From positions 1 through 10,237 of the forward strand of contig JAQICU010000149.1 of the NCBI GenBank assembly GCA_027858325.1: 10,237 bases of DNA, written 5' to 3'. Numbering within the stretch: position 1 is the first letter of the stretch; every line of letters starts with the position of its first letter. The position numbers were made by a program, and so were the translations under genes. Origin of the DNA: Candidatus Cloacimonadota bacterium (GTDB lineage Bacteria; Cloacimonadota; Cloacimonadia; Cloacimonadales; TCS61). Below are positions 1 through 7,763 of the stretch, in pieces. The notes beneath the pieces were generated by a model, which saw only the letters and a list, made by a program, of their open reading frames with translations, searched no databases and was not told the origin of the DNA.

Positions 1-114
1 AGAGTTTTAAGAGTTCGATTATGAAAGAAAATGGCACATTAAAGTTTTAATTAAAGGAATAAACGACTAATCTGCACTTTTATTAAAACTTATTTTATAA
101 AAAGAGGAGGATTT
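1..114. other. left-edge leader region before the DUF432-mscS operon
   Basis: This is AT-rich DNA with no assignable gene. One plus-strand frame is open from the left edge to a TAA at 48-50, so a few C-terminal codons of an upstream gene could be here, but the stretch is too short to judge. Bases 51-103 should hold the promoter of the operon starting at 115. I see AT-rich hexamers but no convincing -35/-10 pair. Confidence 0.3.
104..110 (+). promoter_or_regulatory. strong Shine-Dalgarno site for the 115 start
   Basis: GAGGAGG lies four bases upstream of the ATG at 115. It is a near-perfect anti-16S match and fixes that start codon. Confidence 0.8.
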
Positions 115-822
115 ATGTATGGAGTATACAATACCCCAATTAAAATTGAGAACAAATCTTTAACCATTTCAATAGAAAAAAATGAAATAGGATTTAGTTA
201 TATTAGAGACACTCTCAGTGAAAAAGTTGAAAAATTATTGTTAGCAGAAAATGCGAAAATTCTAGTCAATCCTGTTGAACCATTAAATACACCAAAAGAA
301 CTCACCTCCTTACTCCTGATCGAATTCAATAAAAATATCTCCATTCAACCTCATATTAGAAAGACAATATTCATCACTTTTCCTGTAGAGATCGGTATTT
401 TTTTATCAAAAAAAAGGGAGTATGAGTTATTTGATGTGTTTTCTTTAACAAAACAAAAATTTACTCTTTATGGTAATCCTGAAGATGGAATTATTTGTAA
501 ATACTGGAAAAGTGATGTATTATTGACTAAACCTGAATTGGATCCTTTGAAGGAAGGTTTTATTGAACTTGTAATAAAAAATCAAAGTTCATCCTGGGTG
601 AATATTCAAAAAGCGCTATTTAAAGCGGTGGGGATGAAAATATTTTATGATGTTAAAAATGTTTCCATGAAAGCAGAGATGAAAGTCATTGATGATGAAA
701 CTGCTGAGATTGAGTTTTTAGCTACTCCCTCTGAAAAGAATATGAAAAAAGCATTAGAGATCTATACTACGAGAAAACTTTCAGTATCACAAACCAAATC
801 TGTTATGCAGGAGGGAATATGA
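115..822 (+). CDS. DUF432-like protein, probable partner of the adjacent MscS channel
   Basis: This is a soluble 235-residue protein with no signal peptide and no membrane segment. From memory it resembles the DUF432 family: an NPVEPLNTPKELT segment at residues 52-64, then a hydrophobic LLLIEF (66-71), the stretch TFPVEIGIF (88-96), and a LYG-P--G-ICKYW-S segment at about 118-133. DUF432 has no established biochemical role. I recall it mainly from archaea, sometimes beside MscS-type channels, but cannot check this here. The stop codon overlaps the start of the MscS gene as ATGA (819-822), so the two are translationally coupled. I infer a cytoplasmic regulator or accessory subunit of the channel. 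The start is supported by GAGGAGG at 104-110. I am fairly sure of the family and unsure of the function. Confidence 0.7.
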   Translation: MYGVYNTPIKIENKSLTISIEKNEIGFSYIRDTLSEKVEKLLLAENAKILVNPVEPLNTPKELTSLLLIEFNKNISIQPHIRKTIFITFPVEIGIFLSKKREYELFDVFSLTKQKFTLYGNPEDGIICKYWKSDVLLTKPELDPLKEGFIELVIKNQSSSWVNIQKALFKAVGMKIFYDVKNVSMKAEMKVIDDETAEIEFLATPSEKNMKKALEIYTTRKLSVSQTKSVMQEGI

Positions 823-1640
823 TCTTCAATAAAGTTCTTTTTGGAAATGTGACGCTAATGAAACTAATGTTTATGTTAGGATTGATTTTCTTTTGGTTGA
901 TAATAGCGAAAATTCTGTCTCTTTATTTAAGAAAAACTCTAAAAAACAAACTCAATAAAGACCATCTTGAAATCATAATTAAATTGATTTATTATGCAAT
1001 TGTTATCATTACCCTGATCTGGTCACTTTCCATATTTGGCATAAAATTATCGGGATTATTAGTTGCTGGTGGAATTGCTGGAATTGTTATTGGATTTGCC
1101 AGTCAGAGTATCATTGGAAACCTAATTTCCGGTGTTTTCCTGATGATCGAAAGACCAATGAAAATCGGCAATGCTGTTGAGATTGATGGTACAGTGGGAG
1201 TTGTCGAGGATATAAAAATCATATCAACTACAATTCGAACCTGGGATGGATTTCACATTAGAATGCCAAATGAAAAAATATTTACAACCAATATTACAAA
1301 TTATGTCAGCAATGTTGTTCGCAGGTTTGGATATACGGTTGGCATCAGATATGAAGATGATGCAGATAAAGCCATATATATAATCAATCAGATTATCGAG
1401 GAGGAACCTTTTGCTTTGAAAAACCCCTCTCCCCTTGTTTTTGTAGATAATCTGGGAGATAGTTCAGTGAATATTACAGTTAAAATCTGGGCTCCAGTTT
1501 CAGAATGGTGGGGATTAAAACAGAAAATGCTCTGGATAATTAAAACAACTTTACAAGAAAACAACATCGAAATTGCCTTCCCACAAAGCGTTTTATGGAT
1601 AGGAGATAATAATATCAAAGATAAACTGTTAAAAAAATAA
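819..1640 (+). CDS. mscS: MscS-family small-conductance mechanosensitive channel
   Basis: This 273-residue inner-membrane channel is the size of E. coli MscS. In the family it opens under membrane tension and releases solutes during hypo-osmotic shock. Visible parts are TM1 at about 13-33, TM2 at about 51-73, and the pore-lining TM3 at about 79-110. TM3 shows the Gly/Ala-rich helix (GGIAGIVIGFASQ) followed by N101, SG and ERP (111-113). Next comes the beta domain (EIDGTVGVVEDI, then TTIRTWDG and the MPNEKI segment at 139-144) and an alpha/beta C-terminal domain ending near FPQ (254-256). The ATG overlaps the upstream stop, and AGGAGGG at 809-815 is its ribosome binding site. It is the last gene of a two-gene operon and is followed by a terminator. 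The family call is secure; specificity and gating are not predictable from the sequence. Confidence 0.95.
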   Translation: MIFNKVLFGNVTLMKLMFMLGLIFFWLIIAKILSLYLRKTLKNKLNKDHLEIIIKLIYYAIVIITLIWSLSIFGIKLSGLLVAGGIAGIVIGFASQSIIGNLISGVFLMIERPMKIGNAVEIDGTVGVVEDIKIISTTIRTWDGFHIRMPNEKIFTTNITNYVSNVVRRFGYTVGIRYEDDADKAIYIINQIIEEEPFALKNPSPLVFVDNLGDSSVNITVKIWAPVSEWWGLKQKMLWIIKTTLQENNIEIAFPQSVLWIGDNNIKDKLLKK

Positions 1641-1692
1641 TAGACCTGAAAACATTACACAACATCGACTATCCGGTTCACTCTTGAAATCA

Positions 1693-1730
1693 AAAAGCCC
1701 TGCTCGCAAGCGAGTCAGGGCTTTTGTTTT
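1693..1730. terminator. bidirectional rho-independent terminator between mscS and sppA
   Basis: AAAAGCCCTG (1693-1702) pairs with CAGGGCTTTT (1716-1725), and CTCG (1703-1706) stacks inside it with CGAG (1711-1714). The loop is CAAG, with one bulged T at 1715. The plus strand continues TTTTGTTTT and the minus strand runs into a T tract opposite 1692-1696. It therefore serves the two convergent genes mscS and sppA, whose ends are 100 bases apart. Confidence 0.92.
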
Positions 1731-1740
1731 CAGGGAGGAG

Positions 1741-4107
1741 CTATTTGATCTCCGGTTTTACCGGTAAGATCATTAAGTAATTTTCACCATCTAATTTTTT
1801 CATTTTTGAACCAAAATCCCAAACAGTTTTCAATCCTTCAGGAATTAATGATGAAGCTTTCATTCCAATTGTAATTGATTTATCAGCATCTTCACCTTCA
1901 TATTCCACCAGCTTAACTTCATGTTCAAGAGCTGCCAGTTTTTTCATTTCCTTAACCGCCAGATCCATTCCACCCAGAGCATCAACCAGTCCGCGTTCAA
2001 ATGCCTGCTTCCCCGTCCAAACTCTACCTTGTGCAATTTTATGAACATCATCTTTTGGCAGGTTACGTCCTTCAGCCACAATAGAGATAAATCTATCGTA
2101 GAAGTGCTGAATTGCATCTTCAGCGATCTTCTTCTCTTCAGCAGTGATCTGCCTGTGTGTTGAGTAGAGATCGGCATGTTCACCTCTCTTCACAGTAGCC
2201 CAGTTGACATGGATCTTCTCATACAATCTTTCAAATACAGGGAATATACCAATAACCCCAATTGAACCGGTTATTGTGCTTGGTTGCGCAATAATTTTAT
2301 CAGCATAAGCGGCAATATAATAACCACCGCTGGCAGCTACACCACCCATAGAAACGATAACGGGTTTTTTATTCTTCCCTGTTTTACAAAGTTCAACTTC
2401 TCTGGCAATAACATCACTAGCCAGAGCAGAACCACCTCCGCTATCTACACGTATAATAATTCCTTTAATACATTTATTTTCTCGTGCTTGTTTAATTGCT
2501 TTGGCTGTTGTTACCGAACCAATTGTTTTCCCGGGAAGTCCTTCTCCAGAATGGATGCTGCCTATAGCAAAGATTATTGCAACCTTATCTTCTTTTGGTT
2601 TACTCCAATCTGTTGTTGCTAAGTTATTATGATATTTCTTCACGATCTTAGCAGATTGATAATTATCTTTGATCTCTTTTTCAAGTTGATCTTCGTAGAT
2701 CACACCGTCAATAAGTCCAAGTTCAAGTGCTTTATTGGCGTTCCAATAAGGACCTTCATCAATAAGCTGCTGAACAGATTTTGTCAGCTTATCACCTCTT
2801 CCCTCTTCTATCATCATCACGATCTCATCATAAAGATCATCCAGAAGAGCATCATAAGTTTCGCGTTCCGCATCGGTCATGTGATCTTCAGTGAGTGAAT
2901 TTCCGGCTGTTTTGTAATCATGACTTTTCAGGTTCACAACATCCACCCCCAAAGTATCAAGCAGATCTTTGAAATATGGCATGTTCACTGAAATACCTTT
3001 TAGATCTATCGTGCCAATTGGATTGAGATAGATCTCATCGGCAATAGAAGCTGCAAAAGCATAGTTGGCACCGGTTATTCCTTCGTAATAGAACACAATA
3101 CTCTTTCCGGCTGATTTGAAGTCTAAGAACGCATCTTTCAGTTCAGCACGTTGGGCAAACCTGGCAGTAAAATTTCCGGATTTAAAGACAAGACCTTTTA
3201 CATTCTCATCCTCTTTTAGTTTTTCAATCTCTTCAATTATCTCCGATAATGTTTTCCCTTTAGACATCACAAACTTGAAAGGCCCAAACTTCTGAACGGG
3301 ATTCTTTTCTAATATTTCACCTTTCAATTTGTAATCGAGAAAATAGTTCTTTTTCTTCCCGATAAAAGTACGGAACGCTTTGTCTGATGCACTTAAATAA
3401 TACTGCCCACTGGAGAATTCGTTTTCGGTATCTGCGTTTACAGTGCTGCCGATTCCAAAATTTCCGAAAGAAATTCCAAAATCAATACCAAATGTTTCAT
3501 TTTCCATATTGTAGGAACCACCAAGTTTAATACCGTCTAGTATTTCAGTCTGCAGCCCAACAACAGGTTTGGATGTTTCTTCTCCATCATAATTCATATC
3601 GGCACTTATTGTTAAACGATCTACAGCAGTTCCGAGCATGAAAAGAGGTCTTAACCCGATTCCGAAATCGTAGTTTTTTTCATCATTGAACACATCGTTC
3701 ACTACAGTTCCGATAGATAAGAAATCTGCAGGTCGGAACAAAATAGATTCGGATAATTTTCCTGATTTAAAATGCTTGTTGTTCCAATCCCAGGAAGTTC
3801 CAATATACAGATTAGGAACTAAATCTGCCAACGGAGCGGATATTGCTAACCTGTGCGAAGAGTTTCTGCCATATTGATCCAATACATAAGCAAAATTATC
3901 TGAAGTGAAGAAAATCGAATAAATATCTTCATAAAATCCATCTTCATCATAAGTTCCCAGGAAGGTTGTCCCTCCACTATTTCCAACTCCCATTGCAGCG
4001 GGATTTACTTTCGCAGCCATGAAGTTATCCGTTGTGGCGATTGACGTTTGCGCACTCAAGGTGAATGCGAGTAATAACATTACTAAACATACAATTCTTT
4101 TTTTCAT
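1741..4107 (-). CDS. sppA: SppA-type signal peptide peptidase with N-terminal barrel-like extension
   Basis: This is a 788-residue serine protease of the 67K SppA type (family S49), which degrades cleaved signal peptides. Residues 1-20 form a signal peptide (K-rich start, hydrophobic core, LSA-Q end). Residues ~25-255 are rich in alternating beta strands and begin with KVNPAAMGVGNSG, like PorV/FadL-type outer-membrane barrels. Two S49 repeats follow: the N-terminal one (~275-480) supplies the predicted base K399 in the DYKTAGN segment. The C-terminal one (~505-740) supplies the nucleophile S593 in GGVAASGGYY, with the upstream RVDSGGGS motif at 553-560. K399-S593 matches E. coli K209-S409 in motif and spacing. 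E. coli SppA has about 618 residues, so the extra length is the N-terminal part. AGGAGA at 4115-4120 supports the ATG. The protease call is certain; the barrel reading is inference. Confidence 0.92.
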   Translation of the reverse strand: MKKRIVCLVMLLLAFTLSAQTSIATTDNFMAAKVNPAAMGVGNSGGTTFLGTYDEDGFYEDIYSIFFTSDNFAYVLDQYGRNSSHRLAISAPLADLVPNLYIGTSWDWNNKHFKSGKLSESILFRPADFLSIGTVVNDVFNDEKNYDFGIGLRPLFMLGTAVDRLTISADMNYDGEETSKPVVGLQTEILDGIKLGGSYNMENETFGIDFGISFGNFGIGSTVNADTENEFSSGQYYLSASDKAFRTFIGKKKNYFLDYKLKGEILEKNPVQKFGPFKFVMSKGKTLSEIIEEIEKLKEDENVKGLVFKSGNFTARFAQRAELKDAFLDFKSAGKSIVFYYEGITGANYAFAASIADEIYLNPIGTIDLKGISVNMPYFKDLLDTLGVDVVNLKSHDYKTAGNSLTEDHMTDAERETYDALLDDLYDEIVMMIEEGRGDKLTKSVQQLIDEGPYWNANKALELGLIDGVIYEDQLEKEIKDNYQSAKIVKKYHNNLATTDWSKPKEDKVAIIFAIGSIHSGEGLPGKTIGSVTTAKAIKQARENKCIKGIIIRVDSGGGSALASDVIAREVELCKTGKNKKPVIVSMGGVAASGGYYIAAYADKIIAQPSTITGSIGVIGIFPVFERLYEKIHVNWATVKRGEHADLYSTHRQITAEEKKIAEDAIQHFYDRFISIVAEGRNLPKDDVHKIAQGRVWTGKQAFERGLVDALGGMDLAVKEMKKLAALEHEVKLVEYEGEDADKSITIGMKASSLIPEGLKTVWDFGSKMKKLDGENYLMILPVKPEIK

Positions 4108-4155
4108 TTTTCTATCTCCTTTTTCTATTTTTTAAATCCTGCTCAATTTGACATC

Positions 4156-4319
4156 GTCATTGCGTCCATTCTCCGTAGTACTACGAAGGATGAAAGGAGT
4201 GATAGTGACGTGGCAATCATTTCTCTCTCTTCTTTCAATAGTAGAGATTGCTTCCGTCTACGCTGAAGCTACGCCGAGACAGGTCGTGCGACACCGATGA
4301 AAGAAAACTCGCAAAGACA
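4156..4319. repeat. dispersed palindromic intergenic repeat, copy 1 (long form)
   Basis: The element starts with GTCATTGCG (4156-4164) and ends with the near-inverted CTCGCAAAGACA (4308-4319). Inside it, GCAATC (4213-4218) and GATTGC (4246-4251) form a second inverted pair. It shares this plan with the element at 5946-6049. It carries two extra segments: a 26-bp near-perfect palindrome centred on GTAGTAC (4167-4192), and about 45 bp before the right end (about 4254-4298). It lies upstream of sppA. No coding frame in it looks real. Confidence 0.75.
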
Positions 4320-4361
4320 TATTTCTATAATTGTTAGAAAAAACACTTCATTTTGCAAAAC

Positions 4362-5804
4362 TCATTTCTCCAATTTATAGAACTTTATATTGCCATTACT
4401 GGTAGAAGCTGTGATCTTCGTTCCACCTTTATTTATCTTTCCGATCAGGCTATTTTTTGAGAATTTAGAAGATGTAACCTCAATCCCGTTAAGATCAATG
4501 CGGGAATTAGATGTGGAAGCGTCAATATTCAGATCAAGAGTCGGATCAATGGAGATATTAATAGAACCGTTAGATGTTGATAGATAGATATCATTCTTCA
4601 TTTTCTCTTCGATTTCGATGGTTATCTTTCCGTTGGAAGTAACCCCTTTTTTGAATTCGGGAGTTCTCACAACTCGAATGGCTCCATTGGAAGTGATGGC
4701 TTCTGCAATTCCGCTTAGATTAACAAACTCAATACCTCCATTACTACTCTTTGCAATAAATTTTCCGTTGGAATCAAATACTTCGATCTTGCCATTGCTT
4801 GTATTCAGGTTCATGTCGCCTTCGCAGTCAATAATAAGGATCTTGCCATTAGATGAGTTTATTTCGCTCACTTTTACACCTTCCGGCACTTTTATCTCAT
4901 AATTTACACTTACTTTGGGATTCTTCTTAAGTTCTTTAGTTTTGATTGTACATCCATCTTCATCAAGAACTTCTATCTTAATTTTTTCAAATTCATCCTC
5001 AGATTTATTGGTTTCCAGAATTGCTGAAATATCAATGTAATCCTCTTTCCAACTTTTTATCTCGACCTTACCATTCCTGTTATGAACATTAAGTTTGCAT
5101 CCTCTTTTTGGATTGAAGGTTTCATGAAATTCTTTTGTGATCTTATCTCCATCAGATAAATTAAAATTCATATTCACTCCTCCAGCATAATCATCATCAT
5201 TTATGATGTGTTTCACAATGAAACCCGGGTTATTTCCGATCCAACCTATAGAATATTTTGTTATAAAGTTGATCGCACCACCCAGAAGCTGACCCCAGAA
5301 TCCGGTAATATGCTGGCTTTCATCAGGTGCTTCTACGATGATCCCGCGGGAACTGATCTCCACATGTTCATCATCACTATTCACAATAATTCCATCAGCG
5401 CTGATCTCGACAGTCTCATCATTATCAGTCACAAATAAGCCGCCATCACGAAATTCTACAACTTTATTTTCTCCCTCAATGATTGTTACCCTGTTTTCAT
5501 TAAATTCTATTTTTCCGCCATCTTCCATCAGAGTATAAATCTTTTCTGATGGCAAAAACAGATCGATTTTGGCAGTCTTATCTGCCTTGATAATAACCTT
5601 CTGCTTTTCTTTCACAATTGTTACATCAGCATTTTTAGCGTGTTCTATCTCGATCTTGTTCCCGCTTATGAATTCAATATCCTTGATGTGAATATTCTCA
5701 AATTCCAATGTAATGTTCTTTTCCTTAACAGGAACATCCTGTGTAACTGCAGATAGCGTTAACACTGCTGTCACCATAATTAAAACTAAAATTGATCTCA
5801 TCAT
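4362..5804 (-). CDS. secreted DUF4097-like beta-solenoid repeat protein (putative adhesin)
   Basis: This 480-residue exported protein has a signal peptide at about 1-19 (hydrophobic core, ending LSAVT). Residues ~30-160 are short beta repeats; two adjacent copies share the pattern VEIS-GIIV (132-141 and 148-157). A linker at ~165-225 contains one hydrophobic stretch (170-190). Residues ~235-478 contain repeats with a T/S-SNG-I core, seen at about 317, 335, 353, 371, 389, 410, 431 and 468 (18-21 residues apart in the first six), typical of DUF4097-type beta-helices ('putative adhesin'). No catalytic motif is visible. AAGGAGA at 5809-5815 supports the first of two tandem ATGs; the second is equally possible. 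The gene stands alone between two dispersed repeats. A periplasmic or surface structural role is inferred from fold and signal peptide only. Confidence 0.75.
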   Translation of the reverse strand: MMRSILVLIMVTAVLTLSAVTQDVPVKEKNITLEFENIHIKDIEFISGNKIEIEHAKNADVTIVKEKQKVIIKADKTAKIDLFLPSEKIYTLMEDGGKIEFNENRVTIIEGENKVVEFRDGGLFVTDNDETVEISADGIIVNSDDEHVEISSRGIIVEAPDESQHITGFWGQLLGGAINFITKYSIGWIGNNPGFIVKHIINDDDYAGGVNMNFNLSDGDKITKEFHETFNPKRGCKLNVHNRNGKVEIKSWKEDYIDISAILETNKSEDEFEKIKIEVLDEDGCTIKTKELKKNPKVSVNYEIKVPEGVKVSEINSSNGKILIIDCEGDMNLNTSNGKIEVFDSNGKFIAKSSNGGIEFVNLSGIAEAITSNGAIRVVRTPEFKKGVTSNGKITIEIEEKMKNDIYLSTSNGSINISIDPTLDLNIDASTSNSRIDLNGIEVTSSKFSKNSLIGKINKGGTKITASTSNGNIKFYKLEK

Positions 5805-5817
5805 TTCTTCTCCTTGC

Positions 5818-5886
5818 CACTGACTTTCACTGACTAAACACCGAATTCAAAATTTTATTATCTGTGCTTTTCTGTGTCAGTCTGTG
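5818..5886. repeat. direct repeats in exact 10-bp register upstream of the DUF4097 gene
   Basis: CACTGACT occurs at 5818 and 5828. TCTGTG occurs at 5861, 5871 and 5881. Every step is exactly 10 bp, one helical turn. The TCTGTG block resembles short dispersed repeats I recall from other environmental genomes. The first pair lies just upstream of the ribosome binding site of the 5804 gene, so the array sits in its leader or promoter. Confidence 0.6.
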
Positions 5887-5945
5887 GCTATTTATTATTT
5901 TATTTTTCACTATTTTATCTCTCTTGATTCTGCAAAGACTCTTTC

Positions 5946-6049
5946 TGTCATTGCGAGGAACGCAAGTGACGCGGCAATCATGTCTTTCTCTTCTCTCAAC
6001 AGCAGAGATTGCTTCGTTTGATGCCATAGAAAGAAAACTCGCAAAGGCA
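5946..6049. repeat. dispersed palindromic intergenic repeat, copy 2 (short form)
   Basis: TGTCATTGCGAG (5946-5957) and CTCGCAAAGGCA (6038-6049) form imperfect terminal inverted repeats. Inside, GCAATC (5974-5979) and GATTGC (6007-6012) form an internal inverted pair. The 104-bp unit aligns with copy 1 over the GTGACG-GGCAATCAT segment, the pyrimidine-rich middle, the GAGATTGCTTC block, and the GAAAGAAAACTCGCAAAG end. It is a non-coding MITE/REP-like element of a type spread through many bacterial genomes, and lies between the permease stop and the DUF4097 gene. Confidence 0.8.
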
Positions 6050-6067
6050 CTGTTTTCAAAATTCATA

Positions 6068-6916
6068 TCATTTTATCTCTCTACTTTTATATATCAACGT
6101 TGCTCCAACAAACAGAACTCCACTAACTGCAACTTGCAGTAATGTATTCCAATTAATTAGAATTTTCTTCCATATTTCCATAATGTAATAACTTACATTC
6201 TCATTAAAAATTTCGGGACTTATTGATGATGGAGTAGCTGTATTTATCAATTTAATCAGATAACTCAGCGGAAGTGGAAGATGCCACTGCATGAGCGCAT
6301 TGAGAATTATAAATAGGAATTGAACTCCTACTATAATTGCCAAACCCTGCAAGAAAGCCTTATCTTTGAACACTGCTGAACAGAAAAATGTCAAACTTCC
6401 GATAATTAAACCTGTTTTCATGAATGAGACTATAGACTGTGCCATTCCAGCTAAAGCTGTGGTGAACATAAATTTATCTACTATAGCCAAAATTATTGCA
6501 ACAAGCAGGAAATTGAATATGGCAATAGCAAATAACACAAGCCAATTTCCAGCAATTCCTACAATGTATCTGGAAGCTGATTGATACCAGATTGAAACCG
6601 GTTGAGAACGGTGAAAAAGTTCGCTGTTATTTCTTATGTTCTCATTTAAGGCACCTTGAGTAAGAATAATAATGAAGATCAAACTGATAAGTCCCGGTAA
6701 TCCCATTATCGCCATATTGACAATGTAATTTATAGTTTCAGAAGGTGGTGACCCTTGTATATTCCCCAAGTCCATACTCAGCTTTCCGCTGAAATAAGCA
6801 AAAGCAGAAATTAAGAGAATTAGCAGGTAGAATCCGGCTGTGATCCATATTGGTATCATTAGTGTTTTCTTGCTAATCTGAAGATCCTTTCTGATAAGAG
6901 CTTTAAATTTATGCAT
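6068..6916 (-). CDS. ABC-2 type transporter permease
   Basis: This is the 282-residue membrane subunit of the ABC transporter encoded with the gene upstream. I see about six membrane segments, at roughly 18-42, 66-88, 118-146, 163-184, 187-208 and 255-275. The first loop contains a polar stretch with NSELFHRSQPVS (97-108), a pattern typical of ABC-2 permeases in which a short helix precedes 'lPvs'. The start overlaps the ATPase stop by eight bases (ATGCATAA region, 6909-6916) and has AGGAGGT at 6921-6927. It is the last gene of the GntR-ATPase-permease operon, so its product probably works as a homodimer with the ATPase. The direction is presumably export, but no substrate is visible. No terminator is evident downstream; the dispersed repeat follows about 20 bases after the stop. 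Confidence 0.85.
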   Translation of the reverse strand: MHKFKALIRKDLQISKKTLMIPIWITAGFYLLILLISAFAYFSGKLSMDLGNIQGSPPSETINYIVNMAIMGLPGLISLIFIIILTQGALNENIRNNSELFHRSQPVSIWYQSASRYIVGIAGNWLVLFAIAIFNFLLVAIILAIVDKFMFTTALAGMAQSIVSFMKTGLIIGSLTFFCSAVFKDKAFLQGLAIIVGVQFLFIILNALMQWHLPLPLSYLIKLINTATPSSISPEIFNENVSYYIMEIWKKILINWNTLLQVAVSGVLFVGATLIYKSREIK

Positions 6917-7763
6917 TTGAACCTCCTACTTTTTCCATGAAGAGATCTGAAAGGGATGGACGATTGATCTGAGCGCTTTGTATCTCAATTTTACTGTTTA
7001 ATACTGCGCTAACGTGTCCCAGAGTTTTGTTGATCACTTTAGGATTATGCTGTTCTAGTTTTTCCTTTTGATCTGAAGGAACTGTGAAGATTGAATATTC
7101 ATTTTTCAATTCTTCAATATTCTGTTGAAGTATGATCTTACCTTCATCAATGAAAATTATATCCTGCAGAATCTGTTCCACTTCTTCAACCTGGTGTGTA
7201 GAAATAATGATGGTTTTTGTTTCATCATAGAATTCACCGAGGATTGTATTAAAAAACTCTTTTCGGAAGACTATATCCAAACCAAGTGTAGGTTCATCCA
7301 AAAGCAGGATCTTCACATCCAGAGAAAGCGTGATGAGAAGATAGAGTTTTGTCTTCATCCCTTTGGAAAGATTCGCAACTTTTTGGTTTGGATTGAGATC
7401 ACTGCTGGCAAGTAATTCCATTGCTTTTTCATTATTCCATGAACTGTTTATTGCTGAAACATAATCCATTGTCTGCTTTACAGTTAATCTGTCATCCAGG
7501 CTGTTCACATCAGGAATGAAAGCGATGTTTTTATGTATTGATTCCTGGTGTTTTGTAATTTTTTTCCCCAGGATCTCAATTTCTCCTTTATGCTTCAGGA
7601 AACCAAGAATACACCTCATTAAAGTTGATTTCCCGGCTCCATTCTTACCCAACAATCCGATTATTCTTCCTGGTGGGATTTCCAGTTCAACATTATCAAG
7701 CGCTTTGAACTTTCCATAATATTTGGTAAGGTTCTTTACTTGTATCACATTTTCTTGTGTCAC
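6909..7763 (-). CDS. ABC transporter ATP-binding subunit (YtrB/CcmA-like, GTG start)
   Basis: This 284-residue nucleotide-binding subunit energises the permease. Walker A is GKNGAGKST (39-47), the signature motif LSKGM (132-136), Walker B ILLLDEP (152-158, catalytic E157), the D-loop GLD (161-163), and the switch His H190. The Q-loop position reads FIPD (82-85), with Asp in place of the usual Gln; I have seen 'IPD' in other ATPases linked to GntR regulators. A C-terminal extension (~220-284) follows the core, as in drug/lantibiotic-type ABC-2 ATPases. The start is GTG at 7763, not ATG. It overlaps the GntR stop as GTGA (7760-7763), with AGGAGG at 7770-7775 six bases upstream. Its own stop overlaps the permease start. 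Translation of the three genes is thus coupled. The substrate is unknown. Confidence 0.92.
   Translation of the reverse strand: MTQENVIQVKNLTKYYGKFKALDNVELEIPPGRIIGLLGKNGAGKSTLMRCILGFLKHKGEIEILGKKITKHQESIHKNIAFIPDVNSLDDRLTVKQTMDYVSAINSSWNNEKAMELLASSDLNPNQKVANLSKGMKTKLYLLITLSLDVKILLLDEPTLGLDIVFRKEFFNTILGEFYDETKTIIISTHQVEEVEQILQDIIFIDEGKIILQQNIEELKNEYSIFTVPSDQKEKLEQHNPKVINKTLGHVSAVLNSKIEIQSAQINRPSLSDLFMEKVGGSNA

Noticed and set aside
51..103. Promoter of the DUF432-mscS operon
   Set aside because: The region is AT-rich with many partial hexamers, and none pairs with a second element at normal spacing.
1388..1618. Minus-strand frame inside mscS
   Set aside because: It lies wholly within a certain gene on the other strand and has no domain or ribosome binding site.
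1921..3877. Several open frames of 60-112 codons within sppA
   Set aside because: All are antisense or out-of-frame shadows of sppA, with low-complexity translations and no supporting start signals.
4320..4361. Possible terminator downstream of the DUF4097-like gene
   Set aside because: TTTTGCAAAA is a palindrome without room for a loop, and the following T run has no stable GC stem before it.
4362..5100. CRISPR-like regularity from the repeated SNG-I segments
   Set aside because: The regularity is at protein level. The DNA copies diverge, the spacing is codon-based, and the region is a continuous reading frame with a signal peptide.
4390..5538. Plus-strand frames inside the DUF4097-like gene
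   Set aside because: They are shadows created by the repeated codons of the SNG-I gene.
5827..6142. Open frames on both strands across the intergenic repeat (5827-6066 minus, 5864-6142 plus)
   Set aside because: Their codons come from the dispersed repeat at 5946-6049. The peptides are of the spurious type seen wherever this repeat is translated, and neither has a ribosome binding site.
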